This document shows, in pieces, positions 43,983 to 53,802 of a stretch of DNA of 64,000 nt. The notes beneath the pieces are model-generated. The model had not been told where the DNA came from and ran no database searches. It saw nothing but the letters and a program-made list of their open reading frames with translations. A program made the position numbers and the translations under genes. Origin of the DNA: Agaribacillus aureus (GTDB taxonomy: Bacteria; Bacteroidota; Bacteroidia; Cytophagales; Cyclobacteriaceae); the NCBI GenBank assembly GCA_030442055.1, contig JAUJEB010000001.1, forward strand, positions 1,116,001 through 1,180,000. The letters are read 5' to 3'. Within the stretch, counting starts at the first letter, position 1; each line of letters starts with the position of its first letter.

Positions 43983-46103
43983 ATGAAACCATTAAACCAT
44001 AGTTTGAAACGTTTGGTCAAAAACATTGGGTTATGCGGGTTAATTATTCTTTCCGGTAGTGTCATGGGACAGGAAGAGGATAACACGCCCCGAATCGCCG
44101 ATCAAAATGATATTTTCAGCATGGGACTTGAGGAACTGCTTCAGGCAGACGTTTCGGTGGGTTCAAGGACCGTAAGGAACATCGATGAGTCTCCGGGGGC
44201 GATAACCATTATTACAAAGGATAAAATACGGGAGTTAAATGCACGGACACTGCGAGATGTATTAAATGTATTAGTACCCAGTTTTGATGTTGTACCCACC
44301 TATTTCAAGTATGGAAATATGGTGAATGCCGGTATTTATTCAAGAGGAATTTTATCGGATTTCAACCAACAAGTATTAATTCTTTATAATGGCGAAAACA
44401 AATTCAATGAATCAAGCTTCGGTTCTCCTTACACCATCATGGAGCAGACGCTTGAAAACGTCGAAAGAATTGAGATCAATAGTTCTCCTTCCCCATTGCT
44501 TGGAGGCAGTGCGCTTACCACCATTAATATTGTTACGGCGGAGCAATTTTTGGAAAAGCTGGAGGCATTTGGAAATGTTGGATTTAATACGGACGAAGGT
44601 CTGCAATCAAATAAATTCACCGTTAACTGGGGGAAGACTATTAATAGCTGGCATGTTGGCAGTTCGATCCAGGCGTATAAAGATATCGGTCAACGCCATC
44701 CAAATGTCGGAGAATTTGATTCAACCCAAAACGTCAAAAACTTCCTTAAGGACGGTACTAAATTCGCGTATAACGCCTCTTTGGACATCAAAGCCCCCAA
44801 TGACAAGATCCAGTTGTCTGTTATGTATAAATCTGTTACACGCGATTCCTACTTTTCATCACTAAGTGTCTCGCAGCATAATGATTTGTACGACTACAAT
44901 ACCAATACATTACACAGCTTTATTAAAATAAAACCGATAGAAAATTTTGACATCAGCGCAGGATATTCATCCTACGATTTCAACAATAATTTCAACCTCT
45001 TCGAATTGTTACCTTTTGGTGTAAATCAAAGTCAGAATATTCCATTTGGCATAGCTATTAAAAACTTTGATCTGTATCTGCAGGCTAATTATGTAAAAGA
45101 TTGGACCTTTGCCGGTGAACACGTATCCTGGGCAGGATTTAGGGTCGAAAATGAAGGGCAACATGCACATCAATCATTTGAACTGAGAAATAACACCTTT
45201 ATAGATGTCACCAAGGAAAGAGAAGATCAACTGGGAATTTTTCTGCCGGATCTATCCAGAAACGTGTTTTCTGTTTTCGCCGAGGATAACTGGAAATTCA
45301 CACCCAAACTATCGGCATTGTTAGGTTTCCGATATGATTATTACAACAACTATAATGATATCAATATATCTGCCTTTAACCCACGTGTCGCACTGGCATA
45401 CAGACCAACTGATCACCTGATCGTCAAAGGACTATTCTCATCTGCCGTTCGCCCTCCCTCTATTTATGAGTTACAGGGAACTAAATTTTTACCGCTATTA
45501 TACGGCAACGACAATGTAAGCTTTGAGACCCTTAATTCGTTTGAAGTAAGTGCGATTTTCAAAAACAAAAAAATAAGGGCGCAGCTGACGCCATTTTATG
45601 AGCAGTTTAAAAACCGGATCACCTATGTAGATTCTCCCATTGATAATACCATACGGGTAGCTGGTAATTCCGGTGAAACCCAGGTAGTTGGGATTGAATT
45701 TGCTTTTGACTATACCTTTCAGGAGAAAAACAACATTTTCCTGAATGTTTCAAAACTTGACAGCAAGGATATCACCAATGATTTACCAACCTATTTTATT
45801 CCCGATTTGTATATCAATGGTGGATTTAATATCACGGTTGAAAAATTCGCCTTTAATACCTCATTTTACTACAGGGGAGAGCGAGAGCTGCCAGCCGAAT
45901 TACCAATAAATTCAGCGAGAGCTAGCGGCAGTCATTTCAATTTGAATCAATCTATAAACTACCATTCGTCAGAAAAGATAAGGATCTACCTGCTCATAGA
46001 GAACCTCACAGATGCCAATAATTTTGTACCCCTGAGTAGAGATGGTTTGTATTTTCCGATCAGAGGGACGGTTATTAATTTGGGTACCATGATCAAATTC
46101 TAA
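43983..46103 (+). CDS. TonB-dependent outer-membrane receptor
   Basis: 706 residues: signal peptide to about residue 30 (SGSVMGQ), plug domain about 50-175 (SPGAITIITKDKIRELNARTLRDVLNVL, VLILYNGENKFNES) and a 22-strand-type barrel ending in the aromatic terminus GTVINLGTMIKF. It lacks the STN and carboxypeptidase-like domains of SusC proteins, so it is a classical ligand-gated transporter for a small ligand such as a metal chelate or vitamin. Grouped with a beta-helix lipoprotein upstream and YfiR downstream. Confidence 0.94.
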   Translation: MKPLNHSLKRLVKNIGLCGLIILSGSVMGQEEDNTPRIADQNDIFSMGLEELLQADVSVGSRTVRNIDESPGAITIITKDKIRELNARTLRDVLNVLVPSFDVVPTYFKYGNMVNAGIYSRGILSDFNQQVLILYNGENKFNESSFGSPYTIMEQTLENVERIEINSSPSPLLGGSALTTINIVTAEQFLEKLEAFGNVGFNTDEGLQSNKFTVNWGKTINSWHVGSSIQAYKDIGQRHPNVGEFDSTQNVKNFLKDGTKFAYNASLDIKAPNDKIQLSVMYKSVTRDSYFSSLSVSQHNDLYDYNTNTLHSFIKIKPIENFDISAGYSSYDFNNNFNLFELLPFGVNQSQNIPFGIAIKNFDLYLQANYVKDWTFAGEHVSWAGFRVENEGQHAHQSFELRNNTFIDVTKEREDQLGIFLPDLSRNVFSVFAEDNWKFTPKLSALLGFRYDYYNNYNDINISAFNPRVALAYRPTDHLIVKGLFSSAVRPPSIYELQGTKFLPLLYGNDNVSFETLNSFEVSAIFKNKKIRAQLTPFYEQFKNRITYVDSPIDNTIRVAGNSGETQVVGIEFAFDYTFQEKNNIFLNVSKLDSKDITNDLPTYFIPDLYINGGFNITVEKFAFNTSFYYRGERELPAELPINSARASGSHFNLNQSINYHSSEKIRIYLLIENLTDANNFVPLSRDGLYFPIRGTVINLGTMIKF

Positions 46104-46114
46104 ATGCTAAGAAA

Positions 46115-46627
46115 ATGGATGTTATGAAATATGTAATGATAATAGTGGTGAGTCTTGGCCTCGGAGTAAATGCGAATGCCCAGTCAGAAAAGTACAAAGC
46201 TGCATTTTTATATCAGATCAGTCTTATGGTTAAATGGCCTCCTAACATGGAATCAGGTGACTTCGTCATTGGTATTATTGGCAAAACGCCGGTTAAAAAC
46301 GAATTGGAAACATTCGGAAAATCAAGGAAGTTCAAAGGAAGGCCAATTGTGATTAAATCATTCTCCGGGAGTGAAGCTATTGGAAAATGTAATATCCTTT
46401 TCCTGGCTAATAATTCCAAAAGCTCTATTGCGGACCTGGCTTCAAGGGCGGGAAACCAGGGTACCCTGATATTTTCAGAATCACCAGGACTCGCTACCAA
46501 AGGTTCATCTATAAACTTTTTAATATCCGGAGGTAAATTAAAAATCGAACTTAATGCCTCCACTTTGGAAGATGCCGGTTTGAGAGCAAGTGCCGAATTG
46601 AAAAGTCTGGCGATAATGGTAGATTAA
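46115..46627 (+). CDS. YfiR/HmsC-like periplasmic protein (DUF4154)
   Basis: 170 residues with a signal peptide (MIIVVSLGLGVNANAQ; a second ATG at 46124 is equally plausible). The YfiR domain contains KYKAAFLYQISLMVKWP, FVIGIIGKTPVKNEL, GKCNILFLANNSK and ISGGKLKIELNASTLEDAGLRASAELKSLA in outline. YfiR proteins are periplasmic regulators of membrane diguanylate cyclases or sensor kinases. Here it ends a TonB-receptor operon 11 bases after the barrel gene, with no cyclase in the unit, so its target is unlinked. Confidence 0.92.
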   Translation: MDVMKYVMIIVVSLGLGVNANAQSEKYKAAFLYQISLMVKWPPNMESGDFVIGIIGKTPVKNELETFGKSRKFKGRPIVIKSFSGSEAIGKCNILFLANNSKSSIADLASRAGNQGTLIFSESPGLATKGSSINFLISGGKLKIELNASTLEDAGLRASAELKSLAIMVD

Positions 46628-46669
46628 ACCGGACCAGAAAAATTATATTCAGTTATTGACGTACACTTT

Positions 46670-47182
46670 TCAGAGACTACAGACCATAACCGTTGAAGAC
46701 AGGCGGTCTGTTCCTACTTCAAAAACAGGCCCCTTTCCCACCGGTTTAAAATCCTGCTTTTTATAGAAAGCCTGTGCGCGATAATTAATGTCTGACACGC
46801 ATAACCAAAGCCAGGTGCTGCCGGCATTTCGGGCAGTCTCACAGGCTTGTCCAAATAAAGATTTTCCCAGGCCCGTGCCGTATTCACTTGACAAAATGTA
46901 TAGTTGCTTAAGCTCCGAAGACAGGCCTTCAAGCGGTACGGGACATGGATGATGGCTGACCACGTAATAACCTACTGCCTGTCCTTTTTTTGAGGCAATA
47001 CAACAAGCGCTCCAATCATCATTCAATACTTTCAGCGCAGCCTGGTTTGTAAAATTCCTCGAACAGTAGGCATGGATATTTTCCGGGCTATGGACACCCT
47101 CATAGGCCTGCTCAAAAGTTTTCACCCACAGGTCAACCAATTCATCGGCAGTGGCTACAGCTGCTCTTTGAAACTTATACAT
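46670..47182 (-). CDS. GNAT N-acetyltransferase
   Basis: 170 residues of the GNAT superfamily: VGYYVVSHHPCPVPLEG, LKQLYILSSEYGTGLGKSLFGQACE (acetyl-CoA loop YGTGLGKSL) and WLCVSDINYRAQAFYKKQDFKPVG. No antitoxin is adjacent, so this is probably an ordinary small-molecule or protein acetyltransferase. Substrate unknown. Confidence 0.93.
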   Translation of the reverse strand: MYKFQRAAVATADELVDLWVKTFEQAYEGVHSPENIHAYCSRNFTNQAALKVLNDDWSACCIASKKGQAVGYYVVSHHPCPVPLEGLSSELKQLYILSSEYGTGLGKSLFGQACETARNAGSTWLWLCVSDINYRAQAFYKKQDFKPVGKGPVFEVGTDRLSSTVMVCSL

Positions 47183-47427
47183 CGCGTTTTACAACTTTCA
47201 TCTGTTATGCAAACCTGAAATATACCGATTGCTTATTTTTTCAGCAAACAAATCCCGGGCTCCCTAAATTAAGTTATCCGACTAAAGCATTTTCAGACTG
47301 GTTCCGGCTTCATCCATTTAAAAATTTTCACAGCCATAAAATACAGGCGGCGATATCTTTCCTTATTCTTGTCAAAGCCACTATATTTAAAGCAAAAGTT
47401 CATTACTTATAAAACCCCCGGAATATC

Positions 47428-48375
47428 ATGGAAAATCTTAAAATAGCTGTAGCCCAATTTGAACCAAAAGATGGAGATAAAGCCTATAATCTATCTGTCA
47501 TTGAAAGATTAACGCAAGAAGCCAAAGAAAGTGGCGCCGATGTTGTCAGCTTCCATGAAATGTCCATTACGGCTTATACCTTTTTTAAAAACCTGGATAG
47601 AGATCAGGTGCTGAACCTGGCCGAAGAGGTGCCAAATGGGGAGAGTTGCCGGCAATTAATAAGTATTTCCAACAAATATGAAATTCCGGTACTGGCCGGA
47701 TTGGTCGAAGTAGATGGCGACCGTATTTATAATACCTACGTCTGCGCGGATAATGGGGAAATAATAGCCCGGTACCGCAAGATCCATCCCTTCATCAGTT
47801 CCTATATGTCCGCTGGCGATGAATACGTCACCTTCAATCTGAAGGGCTGGAAATGTGGGATATTGATCTGTTATGATAACAACGTTATTGAAAACGTAAG
47901 AGCAACGGCATTACTCGGAGCCGATATCATATTTGCCCCGCATGTCACCTGCTGTACGCCGTCGGCCATGCCGGGAAGAGGTTATGTAGATGATGCCCTG
48001 TGGCAGAACAGGCATAACAATCCTCAAGCGCTGAGGACGGAGTTTGACGGCCCTAAGGGAAGGGGATGGTTACTCCGGTGGCTTCCGGCAAGGGCTTACG
48101 ACAATGGTGTCTATTACGTATTTACTAACCCGGTCGGGTACGACGGCGAACATTTAAAAAATGGCAACTCCATGATCCTGGATCCCTACGGGGAGATTTT
48201 GTCGGAAGTTAAAAGTTTCGACGATGCCATCACTATGGCGACCCTTACCCCGGATAAATTAAAACTGGCGGGAGGCCATCGCTATAGGAATGCCCGAAGA
48301 CCTGATCTTTATGGCGATATCATCGGCAGAGAACATCATTCCGAAACAAAACCGGTTTGGCTGCAAGAGAAATAG
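47428..48375 (+). CDS. Nitrilase-superfamily carbon-nitrogen hydrolase
   Basis: 315 residues. The Glu-Lys-Cys triad is visible as E44 (SFHEMS), K118 (YRKIHPF) and C148 (GILICYD). The N-terminal LKIAVAQFEPKDGDK and the late NSMILDPYGEILSE are typical of the amidase branch that includes N-carbamoylputrescine amidase and omega-amidase. Convergent with a Rieske oxygenase 64 bases away; a weak hairpin lies between them. Substrate not determined. Confidence 0.93.
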   Translation: MENLKIAVAQFEPKDGDKAYNLSVIERLTQEAKESGADVVSFHEMSITAYTFFKNLDRDQVLNLAEEVPNGESCRQLISISNKYEIPVLAGLVEVDGDRIYNTYVCADNGEIIARYRKIHPFISSYMSAGDEYVTFNLKGWKCGILICYDNNVIENVRATALLGADIIFAPHVTCCTPSAMPGRGYVDDALWQNRHNNPQALRTEFDGPKGRGWLLRWLPARAYDNGVYYVFTNPVGYDGEHLKNGNSMILDPYGEILSEVKSFDDAITMATLTPDKLKLAGGHRYRNARRPDLYGDIIGREHHSETKPVWLQEK

Positions 48376-48386
48376 CTGAAAGCAAG

Positions 48387-48420
48387 ACCCAATGTCTCCG
48401 GATGGGTTTGTTTGTTTTAG
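48387..48420 (+). terminator. Short terminator after the nitrilase gene
   Basis: ACCCA (48387-48391) pairs with TGGGT (48403-48407), flanked by a possible G-U pair, and a T-rich tract TTGTTTGTTTT follows. Weak stem but correct position. Confidence 0.45.
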
Positions 48421-48439
48421 ATATGAACACAGCCAGAGG

Positions 48440-49531
48440 CTAATCCCTGTTTAAAAAAGCTGCTACCAGGCGATGAAAATGATGAACTCCCTGTTCCCTT
48501 ACAGGAGAAAAGCGGCCAGATTGATAATACCTTGAATTTACACCTTGATGTGTGCTTTCCACAATTAATTCATCTTCCTGCTCCACTTTATCCAGTGAGC
48601 CTCCTGCACCACGGTCCAATTTGGTGTGGTCATAGACGTAGGTCAGAAAAGAAACTTTGGTTCGCTCCCCGGACAACGGCTTTACGATATTAACAGACAA
48701 ACCCCAAGGGTAAAAATTAAACATCATATTTGGGAAAACCCAATAGTAATAGGCGGCTACATTTTTTCCATGATCTATATGACCGGCAGGGAGATCAAAC
48801 GCCTGGGCGGGATCATCGGTATAGGCTATTTGCAGGTTAAAATACTCGTCGACTTCAGTTGTATAACTTCCGTAGTCAATAACTGCATTTAATCCTTCAT
48901 GCACATAAGGAATATGGAATCCTTCGAGGTAATTGTCACAATACAATGCCCAATGCGCATTGACAAAATAATCTTTTGACCGCTTTGAATCAAAGGTAAA
49001 TGCCTCTAAAGGCAAAAAACCAATCCTTTGGTTAATTTTTGCCGCCACATCGGCGAATTGAAAATCAGGCTCCAATCCTGCAAAAATAAAAGGTCCCCAT
49101 GTTTCCAGGGGAAATTGGCGCAGATCTTCACATGCTCTGGGGAAATTCCTGGCTTCCTTAAACTCGGGCATATATTCAAATCGCCCGGCTAAATCAAACC
49201 TTCTTCCGTGATATTGACAGATGAGTTTTTGCTGTTTTCCGGCATGTTGCACCAGTAGGTTACCACGGTGGGTACAAACGTTGCTAAGACACCTCAATTC
49301 ACTTTCCTCGCTCCCTATCAATAGCAGTGGTTCATCCAAAAAACCTGCGATAGGCGTAAATGGATAGACGTCCCCAGTCTTCAGGGCAAGCTCCGGTCCT
49401 CCGACCCATTGCCATGACTTCCTGAATATTTTTTCCCTAGCCGCCTCAAATATGGTCTTGTCCTGATAAAAGGACGCCGGCAATGTTTCGGCTTTGGTTA
49501 TGTCGGGATCTATATAAAAATTATACTTCAT
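48440..49531 (-). CDS. Rieske non-heme iron oxygenase, alpha subunit
   Basis: 363 residues. Rieske [2Fe-2S] ligands are C86, H88 (VCTHRGNLL), C105 and H108 (LICQYHGRRF). The mononuclear-iron motif is in YCDNYLEGFHIPYVH (about 196-210), with Asp and two His. The layout resembles choline monooxygenase and carnitine-type oxygenases rather than aromatic-ring dioxygenases. No reductase or small subunit is adjacent. Alone on the minus strand. Confidence 0.92.
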   Translation of the reverse strand: MKYNFYIDPDITKAETLPASFYQDKTIFEAAREKIFRKSWQWVGGPELALKTGDVYPFTPIAGFLDEPLLLIGSEESELRCLSNVCTHRGNLLVQHAGKQQKLICQYHGRRFDLAGRFEYMPEFKEARNFPRACEDLRQFPLETWGPFIFAGLEPDFQFADVAAKINQRIGFLPLEAFTFDSKRSKDYFVNAHWALYCDNYLEGFHIPYVHEGLNAVIDYGSYTTEVDEYFNLQIAYTDDPAQAFDLPAGHIDHGKNVAAYYYWVFPNMMFNFYPWGLSVNIVKPLSGERTKVSFLTYVYDHTKLDRGAGGSLDKVEQEDELIVESTHQGVNSRYYQSGRFSPVREQGVHHFHRLVAAFLNRD

Positions 49532-49627
49532 AAAACTAAAGGCACCTGTCAGATGGATAGCTTTTTAAATATAATAAAGTATTGACGAATGAGGCGCAAT
49601 AAGTTAATGAATGAATTCGCCGGCGGG

Positions 49628-50350
49628 CTACATGCGACCTTCCAAAACAGTTTTGTTAAAGATAGACCGGTAAGAGTCTCCTATAGGCAAATATTTGTCC
49701 CGTATTTTGACTTTTCCCTTCCTGTAGGATTGTATTTTATTGATGGATACAATATAGGATTTATGTATTCTTACAAAAGCATCGTGAGGCAATACATTTT
49801 CGAGGGATTTTAGGCTTTTGATGGTGAGGACCGGTTGTTGTTCACCGGTGAAAACTTTCAGATAGTCTTTATAACCTTCAATATACTCAATATCACATAA
49901 GTTAATTTTGATGATATTATGTGTTGATTTCACAAATATGTAGTCCTCGACTCCCTGATGCTGGTCCTTTTCCGGGATGCCAACCGGTCTTTTTTGCATT
50001 AAGTCATAAGCTTTGTCGGTGGCGCGTAAAAGCCGGTTGAATGAAAATGGCTTTAACAGATAATCTACTGCGTTTAATTCAAATCCCTCCACGGCATATT
50101 GCTCAAAGGCGGTGGTCATGATGACTTTAGGAGGGTTTTGCAAACTTTTAAAAAAATCAATGCCTGAAAAATCCGGCATATGGATGTCCAGGAATATTAA
50201 GTCCACCTCATTTTTCTTTAGAAAATTAAGCGCCTTGAAAGAATTCTCAAAACTCTCCATTAATCTTAAATAAGGGATTTTAACCACATATTCCTCCAGT
50301 AATTCGATGGCCAGGGGCTCGTCGTCAATAATAATACAGTTGATCGTCAT
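49628..50350 (-). CDS. LytTR-family response regulator
   Basis: 240 residues: receiver domain about 1-120 with phosphoacceptor D55 (LIFLDIHMPD) and the switch Thr and Lys in VIMTTAFEQYAVEGFELNAVDYLLKPF, then a LytTR DNA-binding domain (about 140-238, VKSTHNIIKINLCDIEYIEGYKDYLKV, VRIHKSYIVSINKI). It is cotranscribed with the sensor kinase (four-base overlap). Such pairs control envelope genes; the Kelch and DUF4270 genes next door are candidates. Confidence 0.95.
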   Translation of the reverse strand: MTINCIIIDDEPLAIELLEEYVVKIPYLRLMESFENSFKALNFLKKNEVDLIFLDIHMPDFSGIDFFKSLQNPPKVIMTTAFEQYAVEGFELNAVDYLLKPFSFNRLLRATDKAYDLMQKRPVGIPEKDQHQGVEDYIFVKSTHNIIKINLCDIEYIEGYKDYLKVFTGEQQPVLTIKSLKSLENVLPHDAFVRIHKSYIVSINKIQSYRKGKVKIRDKYLPIGDSYRSIFNKTVLEGRM

Positions 50351-51399
50351 ACCAGTATTGTTAACTTGGTTTGATAATAATCGTCCCCATCATTGATCTT
50401 TAATTCATAGCGTTCCGGATAGGATAAGTTTAATCGTCTGATCGTATTGGACAGCCCGATCCCGGCATGCTCGTTGACGTTATCAAGTGTAGCGGTATTG
50501 GTTTGTTTTTTCGTATTGTAAACTTCAAAGACTACAATGTTAGCCTCCGCTTTCAAACTGACGGACACCAACGAATCCTTATTGTAGGAAACACCGTGCT
50601 TAAAGGCATTTTCCAAAAAGGGTATAAATATCAAAGGTTCAATGAATGTACCTGAAAAGTTACCGCTTTCCTTAAAGTCAATCCTCACCGACTCTTTTTT
50701 TGAAATTCTCAATCGTTGCAGGGCAATGTAATTCTTCAGGCCCTGGATCTCCTGCGTAAGTTTAATCTGGCTGCGGGACGATTCATACAGGATGTATCGC
50801 ATCAGGTCCGACAATAATAACACTGCCTGGCTGGCATTTTTTGGACTTCTTTGTATCAGTGAATAAATGCTGTTTAAGGAGTTAAAAAGAAAATGCGGAT
50901 TTATCTGTGATTTTAAAAAGGCAAGTTCGGAATATAACTTTTCTTTTTTAATCTCCTCTTTTTCCCTGCGCTGTTCTTCCGAATTTAAAATCATCTCAAA
51001 ACTTGTACCTATTGAAAAGCTTAGCAGGAAGGGAAAGACCAGTTGCATTGCCATGAAATGTTTTGGTTTTCCAGGTCTGACCTGATTGGCTTTCACATAC
51101 CAAAAATCAATTGGTCTGTAGAAAGATTCCGCCAGTATGCTTGAGGTAAAAAACAGCAAAAATGATAGTGCTATGGCGCCAACATACAATTTATAGCGCT
51201 GTCTGTTTAGCAGCCTGGGAATAAACACAAAAACGTTAAGAAGGTAAAAGGGCACAAGCAATGAAGTACGAATAGTCAGCAATTTTATCAAATCAGGGTT
51301 ATGTTGCATAGGAATAAATAACCAGGGCAAAGAAATCATAACCACCAAAAACAAAATATGGAAAGCCACTCTGTACTTTTTAATATGTACTTTACTCAT
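50347..51399 (-). CDS. LytS-type sensor histidine kinase
   Basis: 350 residues. Four membrane helices (about 12-30, 43-62, 70-90, 115-135) precede a short coiled coil and the His_kinase domain with phosphoacceptor H169 in FLKSQINPHFLFNSLNSIYS, then the ATPase domain (IPFLENAFKHG N-box, GIGLSNTIRRL). No periplasmic sensing domain is present, so signals are sensed in the membrane. Overlaps its LytTR regulator by four bases. Confidence 0.95.
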   Translation of the reverse strand: MSKVHIKKYRVAFHILFLVVMISLPWLFIPMQHNPDLIKLLTIRTSLLVPFYLLNVFVFIPRLLNRQRYKLYVGAIALSFLLFFTSSILAESFYRPIDFWYVKANQVRPGKPKHFMAMQLVFPFLLSFSIGTSFEMILNSEEQRREKEEIKKEKLYSELAFLKSQINPHFLFNSLNSIYSLIQRSPKNASQAVLLLSDLMRYILYESSRSQIKLTQEIQGLKNYIALQRLRISKKESVRIDFKESGNFSGTFIEPLIFIPFLENAFKHGVSYNKDSLVSVSLKAEANIVVFEVYNTKKQTNTATLDNVNEHAGIGLSNTIRRLNLSYPERYELKINDGDDYYQTKLTILV

Positions 51400-51433
51400 A
51401 CCTTATTTACCTCTCCTTAACAATTATTACTAT

Positions 51434-52474
51434 TTAATCATCTTCATCAAAAATATCATCAGGTAAAAATTCCCACATATCATCAAACCTCCTGGTACCA
51501 CTTTGACCGGTGGTAACAAATATTCTACCGTCAAGAATAAAACTGACCGCTGCCGTTCTGGAAGCGCCCTCAAACGCTGTCTTGTCTTCCCAGGCATTAT
51601 TTGCCGGATTGAACTCCCACACTGAGCTTTGTATCGTGCCATTGGATCCACCAACTATATAGCCTTTGCCATTAAAGCCGAATGCAATGGCGTCGTGACG
51701 CTGCGTTGCCTGCAGGTATTCATCGTAATAGTCATCTTCATCGTCCAGAGACCGGCTTGTCCAGGAGTTGTCGGCCGGATTAAATTCCCAGAAGTCATCT
51801 TCATACAATCCGTTATTCCTGCCGGCTCCCACATAGGCAAGTCCGTCGATCACAAAAGCCAGCCCCTCCTCTCTTTTTTGCCCCGGTAAACTCCTGATTT
51901 CTGTCCAGCTGTCATTAGATGGATTATATTGCCAGAAGTCATTGTTAAAATTATCGCCATCAAAGCCTGTTCCCAGATATCCCATATTATTTAGACTAAA
52001 ACCTACGGCATTGTATCGCCTGGTTCCTGCAAAATCCTTTAGTTTGGTCCAGCTATCCGATCCGGGATCATACTTCCAAAAATCCTTCAATTCTTCAACA
52101 TCTTCATCGCGATTGTATCCCACACCTACATAACCAATGCCGTTAATGCTAAAAGCGACCGCTCGTTCACGTAGGGTGCCGGGAAAAGAGTCTTTCTGCT
52201 GCCAGATACCGCTCGCAGGATCAAATTCATAAAAATCAGGCAAATAATCGTCGCCGTCATAACCCAATCCGACGTAGGCCTTGTCGTTGGCGGTAAAGGC
52301 AATGGCCCCTGACCGGGGTCTGCCCCTAAATGGCGTGGTTTCTACCCAGTTGCCCTCATCTTCATCATCCTCGCTTGATTCATCACAGGCGGTAAAACTA
52401 AAAACAGTAGTAATCAATAATACCGGATAAACCAGTTGCCGGTTCATAAGATTCATTATCATATTCAAAATCAT
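51434..52474 (-). CDS. Kelch-repeat lipoprotein
   Basis: Start taken at the ATG 52474; an ATG at 52447 (MNRQLVYPVLLITTVFSFTAC) would give an ideal lipoprotein signal and may be the true start. About 346 residues. After the lipidated Cys and an acidic linker come six or more Kelch-type repeats of about 48 residues, each with a variant of AIAFTANDKAYVGLGYDGDDYLPDFYEFDPASGIW (landmarks G-x-GYDGD, FW-YNP/DP, W). It should form a beta-propeller. Together with the overlapping DUF4270 gene it forms a two-gene lipoprotein unit. Confidence 0.9.
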   Translation of the reverse strand: MILNMIMNLMNRQLVYPVLLITTVFSFTACDESSEDDEDEGNWVETTPFRGRPRSGAIAFTANDKAYVGLGYDGDDYLPDFYEFDPASGIWQQKDSFPGTLRERAVAFSINGIGYVGVGYNRDEDVEELKDFWKYDPGSDSWTKLKDFAGTRRYNAVGFSLNNMGYLGTGFDGDNFNNDFWQYNPSNDSWTEIRSLPGQKREEGLAFVIDGLAYVGAGRNNGLYEDDFWEFNPADNSWTSRSLDDEDDYYDEYLQATQRHDAIAFGFNGKGYIVGGSNGTIQSSVWEFNPANNAWEDKTAFEGASRTAAVSFILDGRIFVTTGQSGTRRFDDMWEFLPDDIFDEDD

Positions 52475-52491
52475 TTTCTGTTTTCTTAAAT

Positions 52492-53802
52492 TCAATCTTC
52501 TATTAGTGAAATGTATAATACCCTTAGCTCCATTTGATAACTGCTTTCCGGATCGCCCATATAGACCCTGTCGACAGTACTGCGAAAAATACTATCGGGA
52601 GGAGTGAGCAATAATGCATTTTCATTAAACTCATCAATCTGTATCTGGCTTTTAATAAATGAAACAACATTGGCCTCGTATTTTGTATCGCGGCCAAGTT
52701 CTAGATCTTCCTGGAAAAGCAACTGCTGTTCCAGGCTACCAAGGATCTCATTGTCCTCGTCAATTATATAGGTAATGACATCTCTTGGCAAAGGGGTGCC
52801 TCCGTCAAAAGAATTATTTACGGGCCTCAACGTCAGTATAGCACTGCTGATGAAAAAGTCATCGCTTGAAAAAATCAGGTCTTTAATATTCGGGATCATC
52901 ACTTTAAGCCCCAGCCCAACCCCGGATTGTATGTATAATTCATTATCCGTAACATCGGAATCCAGCTCTTCTTCCAATGTTATTAATTCACCCAGTTTTG
53001 TGTTAGTGCGATCGTAGGTTATCTGGCTAAAATATGGTTTAGTACCTATGGAGAATTCCAGGTATTTTTGTTGGGAAGGTATGCTGGATTTATCCTGATA
53101 ATATAATCTTAATTGAGAGGTTGGAGTAAATCCTACGATACTATTGCTTTGAAGAGAGTCCGGCACCAGCACAAATCCGTTAAAATATTCCGAAAACTCG
53201 GAGGCATCGCTCATAATTTCACTGCCCTCAAAAGCCAGTTGGATCAACGCCTCCCCCATTTCATCTGAAAGCCTCACCTCAACCCCTTCATCCCTGGAGG
53301 GCCTTGGACGAACAGACAAGCTTCCCAACAAGCTATCTTCCAGGTAGCTGGCCGGTGGCAGTTCGGAATAACTGGTATTGTAAAGAAGTCCGGTCTCCTC
53401 CCGGAATTGTAATTCTTCCTTCAGGCCATAGAGGGAATAGCCCTGCGGCTGCAAGGTATCGTAATAATAATAGCCATCAAACTCAAGAAACAAGGTAATT
53501 GAGTCGTAAACGGAGATGGACTGGTCCAACTCATAAGTGGAGTCCAGCCCCACGTTAAAAAAAACAGTTGATTTTATCTTCCCCAATTTTTCATCTTCAC
53601 CATAGCCAAACAATAACCTGCCGGTATGGCTTGTAGGCAAACTGTCAAATTGCACGGTTGAAGTTATTAACTCCAGCGTATCCACAAAAGTGATCTCGAA
53701 GGACTCTTCGTTAAAGAAATCCGAATCTATTGTATTCGGCTCCTCGGTGCAGGCTGTCATTGCAGTAACTACTATCAATAAAAAAAGACAATCTATTCGC
53801 AT
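52492..53802 (-). CDS. DUF4270 lipoprotein
   Basis: Start taken at the ATG 53802 (MRIDCLFLLIVVTAMTAC); an ATG at 53817 adds five residues. 436 residues. After the lipid-site Cys the sequence has the DUF4270 pattern: FNEESFEITFVDTLELITSTVQFDSLPTS in outline, LLFGYGEDEKLGKIKSTVFFNV and a C-terminal LLLTPPDSIFRSTVDRVYMGDP segment. Members are secreted or surface Bacteroidota proteins, commonly encoded with Kelch proteins, with no known activity. First gene of the minus unit leading to the Kelch gene. Confidence 0.9.
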   Translation of the reverse strand: MRIDCLFLLIVVTAMTACTEEPNTIDSDFFNEESFEITFVDTLELITSTVQFDSLPTSHTGRLLFGYGEDEKLGKIKSTVFFNVGLDSTYELDQSISVYDSITLFLEFDGYYYYDTLQPQGYSLYGLKEELQFREETGLLYNTSYSELPPASYLEDSLLGSLSVRPRPSRDEGVEVRLSDEMGEALIQLAFEGSEIMSDASEFSEYFNGFVLVPDSLQSNSIVGFTPTSQLRLYYQDKSSIPSQQKYLEFSIGTKPYFSQITYDRTNTKLGELITLEEELDSDVTDNELYIQSGVGLGLKVMIPNIKDLIFSSDDFFISSAILTLRPVNNSFDGGTPLPRDVITYIIDEDNEILGSLEQQLLFQEDLELGRDTKYEANVVSFIKSQIQIDEFNENALLLTPPDSIFRSTVDRVYMGDPESSYQMELRVLYISLIED

